Source: Gimesia alba
GTDB lineage: Bacteria; Planctomycetota; Planctomycetia; Planctomycetales; Planctomycetaceae
DNA: 64,000 bases
Assembly: GCF_007744675.1 (NCBI RefSeq)
Contig: NZ_CP036269.1
Location: 6,251,046-6,315,045, forward strand
Direction of reading: 5' to 3'
Below are positions 8,537 to 16,562 of this stretch, one piece after another. The number at the start of each line of letters is the position of its first letter. Position 1 is the stretch's first letter. The notes under the pieces were generated by a model. That model made no database searches. It worked only from the letters and a program-made list of their open reading frames with translations, and had not been told where the DNA came from. The translations under genes were made by a program, and so were the position numbers.

Positions 8537-10009
8537 ATGCGTGTCGGAATACTTGCTCTGCAACACGAATCGAATACGTTTATTCAATCGGCGACCACGC
8601 TGGCGGATTTCGAACATGACGTGTTGGCGACCGGCGATGCGATTTATCCGATTTTCAAAACCTCAGCACATGAGATCGGCGGATTCTTCGCCGGCCTGGC
8701 GGAGACAGACCTCGAAGCGGTACCGATTTTTGTCGCCCGTGCGCTGCCGGGAGGCACGATCACCGCGGAAACCGTGAAGACGCTGGTTCGGAAAATGCTG
8801 GACGCACTGCAGAAGGCGGGACCTCTGGACGGTTTGCTCGTGGCGCCGCATGGTGCAGGTGTCAGTGAAAACGAACGTGACCTGGACGGTTACTGGCTGA
8901 CACTGGTGCGTGAGCAGGTCGGCCCGAAACTCCCGATCGTCTGTACGTTGGATGCGCATGCGAATGTTTCGCAAGCGATGATCGATGCCTGCGACGCGAC
9001 GATTGTGTATCGAACAAACCCGCACATTGATCAGAAGGATCGCGGCATCGAAGCGGCGCGTCTGATGCAACGGATTCTGAACGGTGAGGTCAAACCGACG
9101 CAAGCCGCCTGCTTTGTGCCGGTGGCGATTAATATTGAACGGCAGCATACGTCTTCCGAGCCGTGCGCGTCGTTATATACACAAGCGGATCAGATGCTGG
9201 AAGAACCGGGCGTGCTGTCCAACAGCGTGATTCTGGGTTTTCCCTATGCGGATGTCGCCGAGATGGGTTCCGGGTTTATTGTGGTGACGGATAACAATGC
9301 AAGCCGTGCGCAAGAGTTGGCGGATCAACTGGGAGAAAGCCTGATCACGCGCCGCGAAGAATTTGTGGCGCATCTGATTGGCATTGAAGAGGCCCTCGAC
9401 CAGGCACAACAACTTGAAGGGCCGATCTGTTTTCTGGATATGGGAGACAATATCGGCGGCGGTTCGCCCGCAGACGGCACGACCATTTTACATGCGATTC
9501 AACAGCGACAGGGTCCGAACAGCTTTGCCTGTCTTTACGATCCTGAAGCAGCCCAAACGGCGATTGCCGCGGGACCGGGAGCCACATTGTCAGGACTGGC
9601 GATGGGAGGCAAGACCGACGACCAGCATGGGGCACCTCTGATTGCCGACGTCACGGTTGTCAGCGTGCACGATGGTCATTTTACGGAATCAGAGGTCCGT
9701 CATGGTGGCAAAACCGAATTTCAGATGGGCCCGACAGCGGTGGTAAAAACCGATTTCGGATTGACGATCATGCTCAATAGTCATCGCACGCCCCCCTTCA
9801 GTCTGGGACAACTCACATCTTGCGGAATTGAGCCCGCCGATTATCATATTCTTGTCGCGAAGGGAGTGCAGGCACCGCTGGCGGCTTACAAACCGGTCTG
9901 CCCGAATCTGATTCGTGTGAATACGCCGGGCGTGACTTCGGCGGACATGGAGCAGTTTCAGTACGAGTATCGCAGAAAGCCACTGTTTCCATTTGAATCC
10001 ATCGACTAA
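8537..10009 (+). CDS. M81-family metallopeptidase-like protein (MlrC-like)
   Basis: 490 aa from ATG 8537, preceded by gagggg. A GTG three bases earlier is in frame but less likely. It opens MRVGILALQHESNTF, with the conserved HESNTF of the MlrC family. It continues with PHGAGVSENERDLDGYWL, a VCTLDAHANVS segment and YRTNPHIDQKDRG, which supply the probable metal ligands. The C-terminal MlrC domain shows FLDMGDNIGGGSPADGT. The founding member cleaves linearised microcystin, but most homologues occur in catabolic gene clusters and have unknown substrates. It is followed 31 bp later by an enolase-superfamily gene. Confidence 0.85.
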   Translation: MRVGILALQHESNTFIQSATTLADFEHDVLATGDAIYPIFKTSAHEIGGFFAGLAETDLEAVPIFVARALPGGTITAETVKTLVRKMLDALQKAGPLDGLLVAPHGAGVSENERDLDGYWLTLVREQVGPKLPIVCTLDAHANVSQAMIDACDATIVYRTNPHIDQKDRGIEAARLMQRILNGEVKPTQAACFVPVAINIERQHTSSEPCASLYTQADQMLEEPGVLSNSVILGFPYADVAEMGSGFIVVTDNNASRAQELADQLGESLITRREEFVAHLIGIEEALDQAQQLEGPICFLDMGDNIGGGSPADGTTILHAIQQRQGPNSFACLYDPEAAQTAIAAGPGATLSGLAMGGKTDDQHGAPLIADVTVVSVHDGHFTESEVRHGGKTEFQMGPTAVVKTDFGLTIMLNSHRTPPFSLGQLTSCGIEPADYHILVAKGVQAPLAAYKPVCPNLIRVNTPGVTSADMEQFQYEYRRKPLFPFESID

Positions 10010-10040
10010 ATTGAATCTCTTTCACACAAAAGGAAATCCC

Positions 10041-11258
10041 ATGCAGATCACAAAAATCGAAACTTCGATTGCGGAATCGATCATGCCCGGTCTGCTGCTG
10101 GTGCGGATTCATACCAGCGAAGGAATTGTCGGTTGCGGCGAAACCTATTACGCGCCGCATGCGGTCGCCGCGATGATTCACGACTGGATGTCGCATTATC
10201 TGATGGGGAAGAACCCGCTCGATATCGAAGCGCACTGGCGATTTCTGTATGAACGTGCCACGAACTTTGGTTCGCGGGGAACCGAACTGCGGGCGATTTC
10301 CGCCATTGATCTGGCGCTGTGGGACATCTTCGGACAAGTGACGTCCCAGCCGGTGTGGCAGTTACTGGGGGGCTGCGTGCAGGAATCGATCCGCACATAC
10401 AACAGTTGTGGCGGCCCCTCGTATGGTGGCACGAGTGATTTAGAAAGCAAACACACGTGGCCCGGCCATGGCCGTGTGGGAAATCAGGGACCGCTCAACG
10501 ATTACTGGTCCGCCGTCAATTCACCAGTTGCGCTGGCGGAATCGTTGATTGCGGAAGGTTATCAGGCTCTCAAAGTCTGGACGCTCGATTTTGCTGCTCA
10601 CAAAACGAATGGGCCGTTGCATATTACCCATAAGGATATCACGCAGGCACTGGAGCCCTTTCGGAAAATTCGCGAAACACTGGGTAATAATATCGAACTG
10701 ATTATCGACGGTCACGGATTTTTTCAACTCGCCCCGGCACTGCGGATCGCCAAACGGCTGCGGGAATATGACATTCTCTGGGCTGAAGATCTGCTGCGCG
10801 TGGATTGCGTCGATACGTTGAGTGATTTTCGTGATAAAGCGGAGATTCCGCTGGCGGTCAGTGAAATGTTTAACGGCCCCGATGACTATCGGCTGGCACT
10901 CGAAAAGCGGGCCGCTGATTTCGTGATGATTGATCCGACGTGGGTCGGCGGAATCTCTCAAACCAGAAATATCACACGGCTGGCACAGTTTTATAACATT
11001 CCCGTTGTGATGCATGACTGCACGGGACCGCTGACGCTGCTTTCGGGCGTGCATGTGGCGGCGTGTTCGAATAATGTGGCCTGGCAGGAAAGCCTGCGGG
11101 CGCACTTGCGAATTTTGTACCCGCAGTTGATCGACACACAAATCCAGGTGGACGACGGTCGGATTGTGATTCCCCAAACGCCGGGACTGGGTGTGGCCTG
11201 GTTGCCGGAACTTTTCGAGCCGGGGGAAAACCAGTATCGTATTACGGAACTCGCCTAG
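10041..11258 (+). CDS. mandelate racemase/muconate lactonizing enzyme family protein
   Basis: 405 aa from ATG 10041, which has an aaaggaaat ribosome site. The frame upstream overlaps the M81 gene. Enolase-superfamily two-domain layout: an N-terminal capping domain (EGIVGCGETYY, RGTELRAISAIDLALWDI), then the barrel with metal ligands in ELIIDGHGFF, WAEDLL and PLAVSEM. A late VVMHDCTGPLTL supplies the His of the mandelate-racemase-type subgroup. The family abstracts the alpha-proton of a carboxylate; acid-sugar dehydratases are the commonest members. Given mannonate dehydratase close by, a sugar-acid dehydratase is my best guess. Probably cotranscribed with the M81 gene. Confidence 0.87.
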   Translation: MQITKIETSIAESIMPGLLLVRIHTSEGIVGCGETYYAPHAVAAMIHDWMSHYLMGKNPLDIEAHWRFLYERATNFGSRGTELRAISAIDLALWDIFGQVTSQPVWQLLGGCVQESIRTYNSCGGPSYGGTSDLESKHTWPGHGRVGNQGPLNDYWSAVNSPVALAESLIAEGYQALKVWTLDFAAHKTNGPLHITHKDITQALEPFRKIRETLGNNIELIIDGHGFFQLAPALRIAKRLREYDILWAEDLLRVDCVDTLSDFRDKAEIPLAVSEMFNGPDDYRLALEKRAADFVMIDPTWVGGISQTRNITRLAQFYNIPVVMHDCTGPLTLLSGVHVAACSNNVAWQESLRAHLRILYPQLIDTQIQVDDGRIVIPQTPGLGVAWLPELFEPGENQYRITELA

Positions 11259-11275
11259 TCGGCTCTCAAGAACGT

Positions 11276-12973
11276 TTACTGCAACCCGGTGATGTTTCCC
11301 TGTTCGTCGATGTCGATGCGTAATGCCGCCGGTTCGGAAGGGAGACCGGGCATCGTACGAATTTCGCCGCATAAGGCATACAGAAACCCGGCACCGGCAG
11401 AGAGTTTCAAATCGCGTACAGGAAACGTGAAACCTTGAGGTCGTCCTAATAACTTCGGATCGTGCGAAAGCGAATATTGGGTTTTCGCGATGCAGACCGG
11501 CAGCCTGCCATAACCGAGTTGTTCGTATTCCTGAATGCGCCGCTGGGCCTTGGGATCATATTCGACGGATGCAGCACCATAAATTTTGGTGGCGATCGTT
11601 TCGATTTTGTCTGCGATCGACATTTCGAGCGGATAGAGATATTGAAACTGATTCGGCTGGCCAGCCGCTTTCACGACGGCTTCAGCCAGTGCGATTGAGC
11701 CTTGTCCGCCTCGTGCAAATGCGTCGGTCACGACGGCCGCAGAGGCGCCTTGCTCCAGGGCAATCTGCTGAATTTCTGAGAGTTCCTTCTGTCTGTCATT
11801 GGGAAAGGCGTTGATGGCCACGACAGTGGGGAGACCGTACTGGCGAATGATATCAAGGTGTGCTTTCAAATTCACGGCACCAGCGCGAATTGCATCGAGA
11901 TTTTCTTCCAGGAGCGCGGGGGGCAAGGGTTTGCCCGGACGGACTTCAAACAGACCACTCTGCAGCTTCAATGCCCGTGCCGTACAGACCAGAACTTCGG
12001 CGTCGGGCTGGAGACTGCTGGTACGGCACTTGATATCGAAAAACTTTTCCGCGCCACAGTCGGCACCAAAGCCGCTTTCCGTTACCACATAATCGGCCAG
12101 ACGGACGGCAATTTTGTCTGCGACGATGGAACTGTTGCCGTGTGCGATATTTCCAAAAGGCCCCGTGTGTACGAGAAACGGGGTCTGCTCACAACTTTGC
12201 ACCAGATTCGGTCGAATCGCATCGACGAGCAGTGCCGCCAATGCACCGGCGCAGCCTAACGTTTCTACCGTGACCGGCTGCTTTTCATAAGTCATGCCGA
12301 CCACAATCCGACCCAGTCGCTGTCTGAGATCTGCCAGATCAGTAGCCAAAGCGAGAATCGCCATGACTTCGGAAGCGGCAGAGAGTTCGAATCCGGTTTC
12401 GCGCAAGGGCGCCTGAGGTACCTGATCCAGACCTGTGATGACATGCGCCAAACCGCGATCGCATAAATCCAGGACGCGTTTCCAGGTGATCGTCGCGGGA
12501 TTGATTTGCGGCGACTTTTTTCGTTTGAGATGATTATCTATGATGCTCGCCAGCAGATTGGTTGCTGCGGTTACTGCGTGCATGTCGCCGGTGAAGTGCA
12601 GGTTGATGTCGGCCTGCGGCTCCAGAGTACACTTTCCCCCACCGGCGCCGCCCCCTTTGATGCCGAATACCGGTGCTAACGAAGGCTCGCGCAGTGTGCC
12701 GATGGTGGTGTGGCCCAGTTGAGACAAGGCCATCGCCAGGCCGATCGTGGTGACGGTTTTGCCTTCGCCCAACGGGGTCGGGTTGATCGCGGTTACGCCG
12801 ATGTATTTCGCCTGGGGGCGATCGTCGAGTCGTTCGGCGAGCCCGTGAACCAGTTTGGCTTTATAGCGGCCATAAGGCTCATAATCGTTGCGGCTCAGCC
12901 CCAGTTGTTCCGCGATGGCGTCGATTTTCTGCAATCCTGGATCACCGGTGACAGATTGACTTGGTTGATTCAT
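11276..12973 (-). CDS. fhs: formate-tetrahydrofolate ligase
   Basis: 565 aa, full length. The P-loop-like PTPLGEGKTVTTIGL is near the N-terminus. It is followed by the signature region REPSLAPVFGIKGGGAGGG and by DINLHFTGDMHAV. VVAINAFPNDRQ and a C-terminal GFTFPVRDLKLSAGAGF are also family-typical. The enzyme makes 10-formyl-THF from formate, ATP and THF in the cytoplasm. ATG 12973 is preceded by aggaag at good spacing. It ends 17 bp from the oppositely oriented enolase-superfamily gene. Together with the Fae homologue near 59 kb, it shows C1 metabolism in this genome. Confidence 0.95.
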   Translation of the reverse strand: MNQPSQSVTGDPGLQKIDAIAEQLGLSRNDYEPYGRYKAKLVHGLAERLDDRPQAKYIGVTAINPTPLGEGKTVTTIGLAMALSQLGHTTIGTLREPSLAPVFGIKGGGAGGGKCTLEPQADINLHFTGDMHAVTAATNLLASIIDNHLKRKKSPQINPATITWKRVLDLCDRGLAHVITGLDQVPQAPLRETGFELSAASEVMAILALATDLADLRQRLGRIVVGMTYEKQPVTVETLGCAGALAALLVDAIRPNLVQSCEQTPFLVHTGPFGNIAHGNSSIVADKIAVRLADYVVTESGFGADCGAEKFFDIKCRTSSLQPDAEVLVCTARALKLQSGLFEVRPGKPLPPALLEENLDAIRAGAVNLKAHLDIIRQYGLPTVVAINAFPNDRQKELSEIQQIALEQGASAAVVTDAFARGGQGSIALAEAVVKAAGQPNQFQYLYPLEMSIADKIETIATKIYGAASVEYDPKAQRRIQEYEQLGYGRLPVCIAKTQYSLSHDPKLLGRPQGFTFPVRDLKLSAGAGFLYALCGEIRTMPGLPSEPAALRIDIDEQGNITGLQ

Positions 12974-13114
12974 GAGCGGCTTCCTGAGAGTATCTCGTCT
13001 GGTCGGTTCAAATCAGCGTACTATGAGGAAAATCGACTTTTCAAGTGAGTGAACTTCGAATTCTTTCCAGCAGTCATTGTGAAATTCAAAATAAATGTCC
13101 AGAATTTAAGGGTA

Positions 13115-13124
13115 AAAGCGCTTT
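13115..13124. promoter_or_regulatory. AAAGCGCTTT palindrome upstream of uxuA
   Basis: Perfect 10-bp palindrome AAAGCGCTTT inside GGTAAAAGCGCTTTCC. LacI-family operators commonly have a central CG with such AT-flanked arms. It lies about 80 bp before the mannonate dehydratase start, a plausible operator position. No LacI-family regulator is encoded in the window. Confidence 0.35.
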
Positions 13125-13206
13125 CCTGCCAGCAGCTGCAGGAATCGGGGTCAATGCGGCCGCGAATGCGTTACCGATGAATGAAGAAGAGGGAAAGAAA
13201 CCAGCC

Positions 13207-14172
13207 ATGCAACTGACATCTGTCGTGACGCCGTTCACCGATGAGAACCTGCGGTTACTTGCGCAAATTGGTGTGACGCATGTGACAATTCGCTACCCGG
13301 GCAGGGGACTGGATCGACTGGAAGCGACGAAAGCACAAGTTGAGTCGTGCGGACTACAGATCGCTGCCATTGAAGGGTATCTGCCGATCGAAAATATCAA
13401 GCTGGGCAATGAACACTTCGATGCTGAGATCGAGGAGATGCGGGAACTACTTTCAAATATGCAGACCGTCAGCATCCCGTATGTCTGTTACAACTTTATG
13501 GCGGGGACGGACTGGGTACGGACCAAGCTGGATGCGCACGAACGGGGCGGCGCTCTGGTAACCGGCTTTGATATCGATCAGGCAGAACAGGCGGTTTCGC
13601 TGTCGGAAACGACACGTGAGAAAACCGCAACTACGATCACAGCTGATGAACTCTGGATGAATCTGGAGCGTTTTCTGACGGAGTTAGTTCCCGTGGCGGA
13701 AGCGTGCGGCGTCACATTGGCGATGCACCCCGATGATCCACCCCTCGATTCTTTTATGGGCAAAGCACGGATCATGAACTCGGTGGAAGGTTTTGAACGA
13801 CTGGTGCAGCTGGTGCCGAGCCCGGCGAATGCGATCTGTTTCTGTCAGGGAACATTTGCGGAGATGGGCGTGGATATTCCAGCTACGATTCAGCGACTGG
13901 GCTCCCATATCAAGTATGTGCATTTCCGTGATATCCAAGGCAACCGCGAACGGTTTGTGGAAACATTTCACGACAATGGACCGACCGATATGTATGCTGC
14001 GGTCAAAGCATATCAACAAATTGGCTTTACCGGCCCGATCCGCCCCGATCATGTGCCTCAACTGGTGGGAGAGGAAGCGGGAGAACCCGGCTACACAATG
14101 CTGGGCCGGTTGCATGCGTTTGGATATCTACAGGGGCTGATTGAGGCAGTTCAGAAAAATCGAAATACGTGA
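13207..14172 (+). CDS. uxuA: mannonate dehydratase
   Basis: 321 aa from ATG 13207 (MQLTSVVTPF), with agaagagggaaag upstream as ribosome site. An in-frame extension back to 13045 lacks a good start and covers a likely operator. UxuA features are a TIM-barrel beginning, LAMHPDDPP with metal ligands, NAICFCQGTFAEMG, IKYVHFRDIQGN, ETFHDNGPTDMYAA and the late RPDHVPQL and GYTMLGRLHAFGYLQGL. It dehydrates D-mannonate to 2-keto-3-deoxygluconate. The neighbouring carboxylate-metabolism genes are consistent with hexuronate use. Confidence 0.88.
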   Translation: MQLTSVVTPFTDENLRLLAQIGVTHVTIRYPGRGLDRLEATKAQVESCGLQIAAIEGYLPIENIKLGNEHFDAEIEEMRELLSNMQTVSIPYVCYNFMAGTDWVRTKLDAHERGGALVTGFDIDQAEQAVSLSETTREKTATTITADELWMNLERFLTELVPVAEACGVTLAMHPDDPPLDSFMGKARIMNSVEGFERLVQLVPSPANAICFCQGTFAEMGVDIPATIQRLGSHIKYVHFRDIQGNRERFVETFHDNGPTDMYAAVKAYQQIGFTGPIRPDHVPQLVGEEAGEPGYTMLGRLHAFGYLQGLIEAVQKNRNT

Positions 14173-14252
14173 AAACCTTTTCACATCACCGTCCACTGAT
14201 TTGTTTGCGAGAAAAATTCAAATTGACTGGTGGAGGTTGGTCTGATTCCCTG

Positions 14253-14258
14253 TATAAT
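14253..14258 (+). promoter_or_regulatory. possible -10 box of the Tyr/Pro-rich secreted protein
   Basis: TATAAT inside ccctgTATAATcgc, in the gap between uxuA and the gene at 14439. A -35 at ideal spacing is not clear; TTGACT is present but about 24 bases upstream. The 180-base leader that would result shows no recognised motif. Confidence 0.3.
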
Positions 14259-14438
14259 CGCTCAGAGCAGAACAACTTACCCAGTTATATTGAATTCAAA
14301 CTGAGAACTCGCAGGATGTGAGGGGATCTGTCAGAAATTGGCTGACCAACGGGCAGGAAGCATGCACAATCGCGGGTGTGTTGCACGTGTCTGCATCTTT
14401 ACTCGAACAAGAAATTTCTCTGATCAGGAGTCAGTCTC

Positions 14439-14822
14439 ATGCGTATCCGAATGTTATTCGCTGCAGCCGCCATCGTTGCCTGTTGCACTATGTTGCCTCA
14501 AACTTCCGAAGCCGGGAAACGGGTGACTTATTACAGTTCGCCGTTTCCTTATGTGGGTCCCGCGCCCGTGTATGCCGTTCCCGCTCCCGTCAATACGGCT
14601 TACTACGTGCCTGCGATGACCGCGTATTACGCGCCGGCGTTAGTGCCGGCACCTGTGGTTCCCGCTCCCGTTTACTATCAGCCGGCTCCCGTTTATGTAC
14701 AGCCAGTAACGACCTACTATGCACCGGCGACCACTTATTATGCTCCCGGTAAAGTGGTTTATAAAACACGCGGACCCCGTTTCCTCGCGCCGAATTATAA
14801 AACGGTTGTAAAATACCGATAA
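14439..14822 (+). CDS. secreted Tyr/Pro/Ala-rich low-complexity protein
   Basis: 127 aa. A signal peptide (MRIRMLFAAAAIVACC, cleavage near SEA-GKR) is followed by a low-complexity body with repeated YYAP, VPAPV and APVYY units, then a basic tail (KTVVKYR). Cag-gag ribosome site (caggag) eight bases before ATG. Such Tyr/Pro repeats suggest a structural envelope or matrix protein that could be cross-linked or form a coat. This is inference; I do not know the family. A strong terminator follows at 14881. Confidence 0.7.
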   Translation: MRIRMLFAAAAIVACCTMLPQTSEAGKRVTYYSSPFPYVGPAPVYAVPAPVNTAYYVPAMTAYYAPALVPAPVVPAPVYYQPAPVYVQPVTTYYAPATTYYAPGKVVYKTRGPRFLAPNYKTVVKYR

Positions 14823-14880
14823 GCAATCCATGACATGTAGGGGGCGAGCCATGTCTCGCCCCGACGTTTCAGGTACAGAA

Positions 14881-14921
14881 AAAGGGTAAGGTTTCTTGAA
14901 CTGGAAACCTTACCCTTTTTT
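14881..14921 (+). terminator. intrinsic terminator
   Basis: Perfect 15-bp stem AAAGGGTAAGGTTTC / GAAACCTTACCCTTT with an 8-base loop and a run of T on the plus strand. It lies 59 bp after the Tyr/Pro-rich protein gene. Reading the other way it has an A-rich flank giving T's as well, so it may also serve transcripts from the right. Confidence 0.88.
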
Positions 14922-14944
14922 CAACAGTTGTTTCTGTCTTATCT

Positions 14945-14967
14945 CACTGTTGGGCAAGCCAACAGTG
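14945..14967. repeat. hairpin repeat family 3, copy 1
   Basis: CACTGTTGGgcaagCCAACAGTG is a perfect 9-bp inverted repeat with a 5-base loop, followed by CCACAC. Related copies lie at 53299 and 58770. It sits between the terminator and the Gfo/Idh stop codon. Confidence 0.7.
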
Positions 14968-15011
14968 CCACACATTATCAGTTTTCATGCGTTGTGATTG
15001 GTGTGATCAGA

Positions 15012-16319
15012 CTACAGTGTCCAGCCTTTGCGGTATTCGCGCTGGATGTACTGAGCGGCTTCGGGGACGTTGGTTACTTTGAGGTTATCGGCGTCCCATT
15101 CGAGTTTCTTCTGACCGACGCGATACGAAACATTGCCCAGAAGAACCGTTTCGGTTAGCGGACCGGCATAACCGAAGTTGCTGCCAGTCGGAGTGCCATT
15201 GCGAATGGCATCCAGCCATTCGATGTGGTGTGTCTGAGGTCGGGTCAGATAAGGTTCAACCGGTTTGGCTTCTTTGCCGGCTTCCATGAAGACTTTATTG
15301 GTGCCGTAGTCGGCGAGCAAACGACCGTCTTCCCCTTCAAACAGGACGGCACTGTTTTTCTCGTAGAGTTCGGCACCTTTGGGCTTCCAGCCGCCGTGAT
15401 ACCAGGTCATGTGCACGGGGGGCAGATCATCGCGTTCGGCGAAATCGTAATCGACGCGCATCTGACTGGGGCAATCGTTTTCGCCGCCGTGTCCTTTTTC
15501 ACCGACGCCGACGATTGTTTTGGGATACTTCAGCTTCAAGGCCCAGAAGGGGAGGTCCATGTAATGGCAACCGAAGTCACCTAACTGACCATTACCAAAA
15601 TCCCACCAGTAGCGCCAGTTGAAGTGGAAGCTCGTTTCATTATAAGGGCGGAAGGGCGCAGGTCCGATCCACTGATCGTAGTTGACGTAGGCAGGGGGAT
15701 GATTTTCCTTGGACCGCTTACCCTCAATTCGTACGCCCCCGCCGACCCAGACATGGACACGGCGGACAGGGCCGATAACTCCAGACTGAACCATTTCCAC
15801 CACCTTGCGGTAGTTGTCGCTGGCGTGAATCTGATTACCCATCTGGGTGGGGACCCCGGCTTTGGCAGCCAGATCGGTGAGCACACGTGCTTCGTAGACA
15901 GAATGGGTTAACGGTTTTTCACAGTAGACGGGCAAGCCTTTGCGGAGCGCCATCGCGGCTGCGGGTGCGTGCATGTGATCGGGAGTGCTGACCAGCACGC
16001 CATCCAAGTCTTCCCGGTCCAGGGCTTTACGATAATCATCGTAGGTATCAGCGTGCGGGAATTCTTTGGACGCTTTATCCAGACGATGCGCGTCGATGTC
16101 GCAGAGTGCCACGAAGTTTTCTGACTTGGTGCCGGTGATATTGGAGTACGCCCGGGCGGCGACACCAATCGTCGCCAGATTCAATTTTTCATTGGGGCTT
16201 TTCCTTTTCGGAGCGGCTGCGAGCGATTCCAGAGGCAGGGCGTTGGTGAAGGCGGGAACGGCGGTTCCGGCGATCAATGCTTTCTTGAGAAACTCACGGC
16301 GGTCAACTGAATTTGACAT
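15012..16319 (-). CDS. Tat-exported Gfo/Idh/MocA family oxidoreductase
   Basis: 435 aa from ATG 16319. It opens with a Tat-type signal (RREFLKKALIAGTAVPAF) rather than the extended start upstream. The N-terminal Rossmann domain (LNLATIGVAARA, FVALCDIDAHRL) leads into the conserved CEKPLTHSVYEARVL, with the Lys of the EKP motif. The C-terminal alpha/beta domain has NWRYWWDFGNGQLGDFGCHYMDLPFWAL, typical of the planctomycete secreted branch. The expected role is NAD(P)-linked sugar or inositol oxidation or hydride-shuttle chemistry in the periplasm. The substrate is not evident. A second member is at 51915-53240. Confidence 0.9.
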   Translation of the reverse strand: MSNSVDRREFLKKALIAGTAVPAFTNALPLESLAAAPKRKSPNEKLNLATIGVAARAYSNITGTKSENFVALCDIDAHRLDKASKEFPHADTYDDYRKALDREDLDGVLVSTPDHMHAPAAAMALRKGLPVYCEKPLTHSVYEARVLTDLAAKAGVPTQMGNQIHASDNYRKVVEMVQSGVIGPVRRVHVWVGGGVRIEGKRSKENHPPAYVNYDQWIGPAPFRPYNETSFHFNWRYWWDFGNGQLGDFGCHYMDLPFWALKLKYPKTIVGVGEKGHGGENDCPSQMRVDYDFAERDDLPPVHMTWYHGGWKPKGAELYEKNSAVLFEGEDGRLLADYGTNKVFMEAGKEAKPVEPYLTRPQTHHIEWLDAIRNGTPTGSNFGYAGPLTETVLLGNVSYRVGQKKLEWDADNLKVTNVPEAAQYIQREYRKGWTL

Positions 16320-16445
16320 GGAAATTCTCCTTGGGTGGGTAATCCGGGGTGCATGTGGAATCGATCGGGAACTCACCTGACCAGCAACGGGGGCTTGATA
16401 AAAGCAAATGGCTCCCATTGAAATGCAGGTGAAAGCAGTTGTCAG

Positions 16446-16476
16446 CGATAATATATTAACGTTTTTTAATATATCG
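16446..16476. promoter_or_regulatory. AT-rich inverted repeat upstream of the Gfo/Idh gene
   Basis: CGATAATATATTAA and TTAATATATCG face each other across six bases, about 130 bp upstream of the leftward Gfo/Idh start. It could be an operator, or the AT-rich core of its promoter. No regulator is linked. Confidence 0.35.
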
Positions 16477-16562
16477 CATGGAAAAACGGAAATCGAGCCT
16501 ATTGTGATGAAAGGTAGGAAATTTCAATGTGAGAGGAACTGGCTGAAATGAAGCAGGGGATG

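Noticed and set aside
10521..11372. Minus-strand open frame of 283 codons over the enolase-superfamily gene
   Set aside because: Shadow of a clear enolase-superfamily gene; composition is Arg/His/Gln-rich as shadows usually are.
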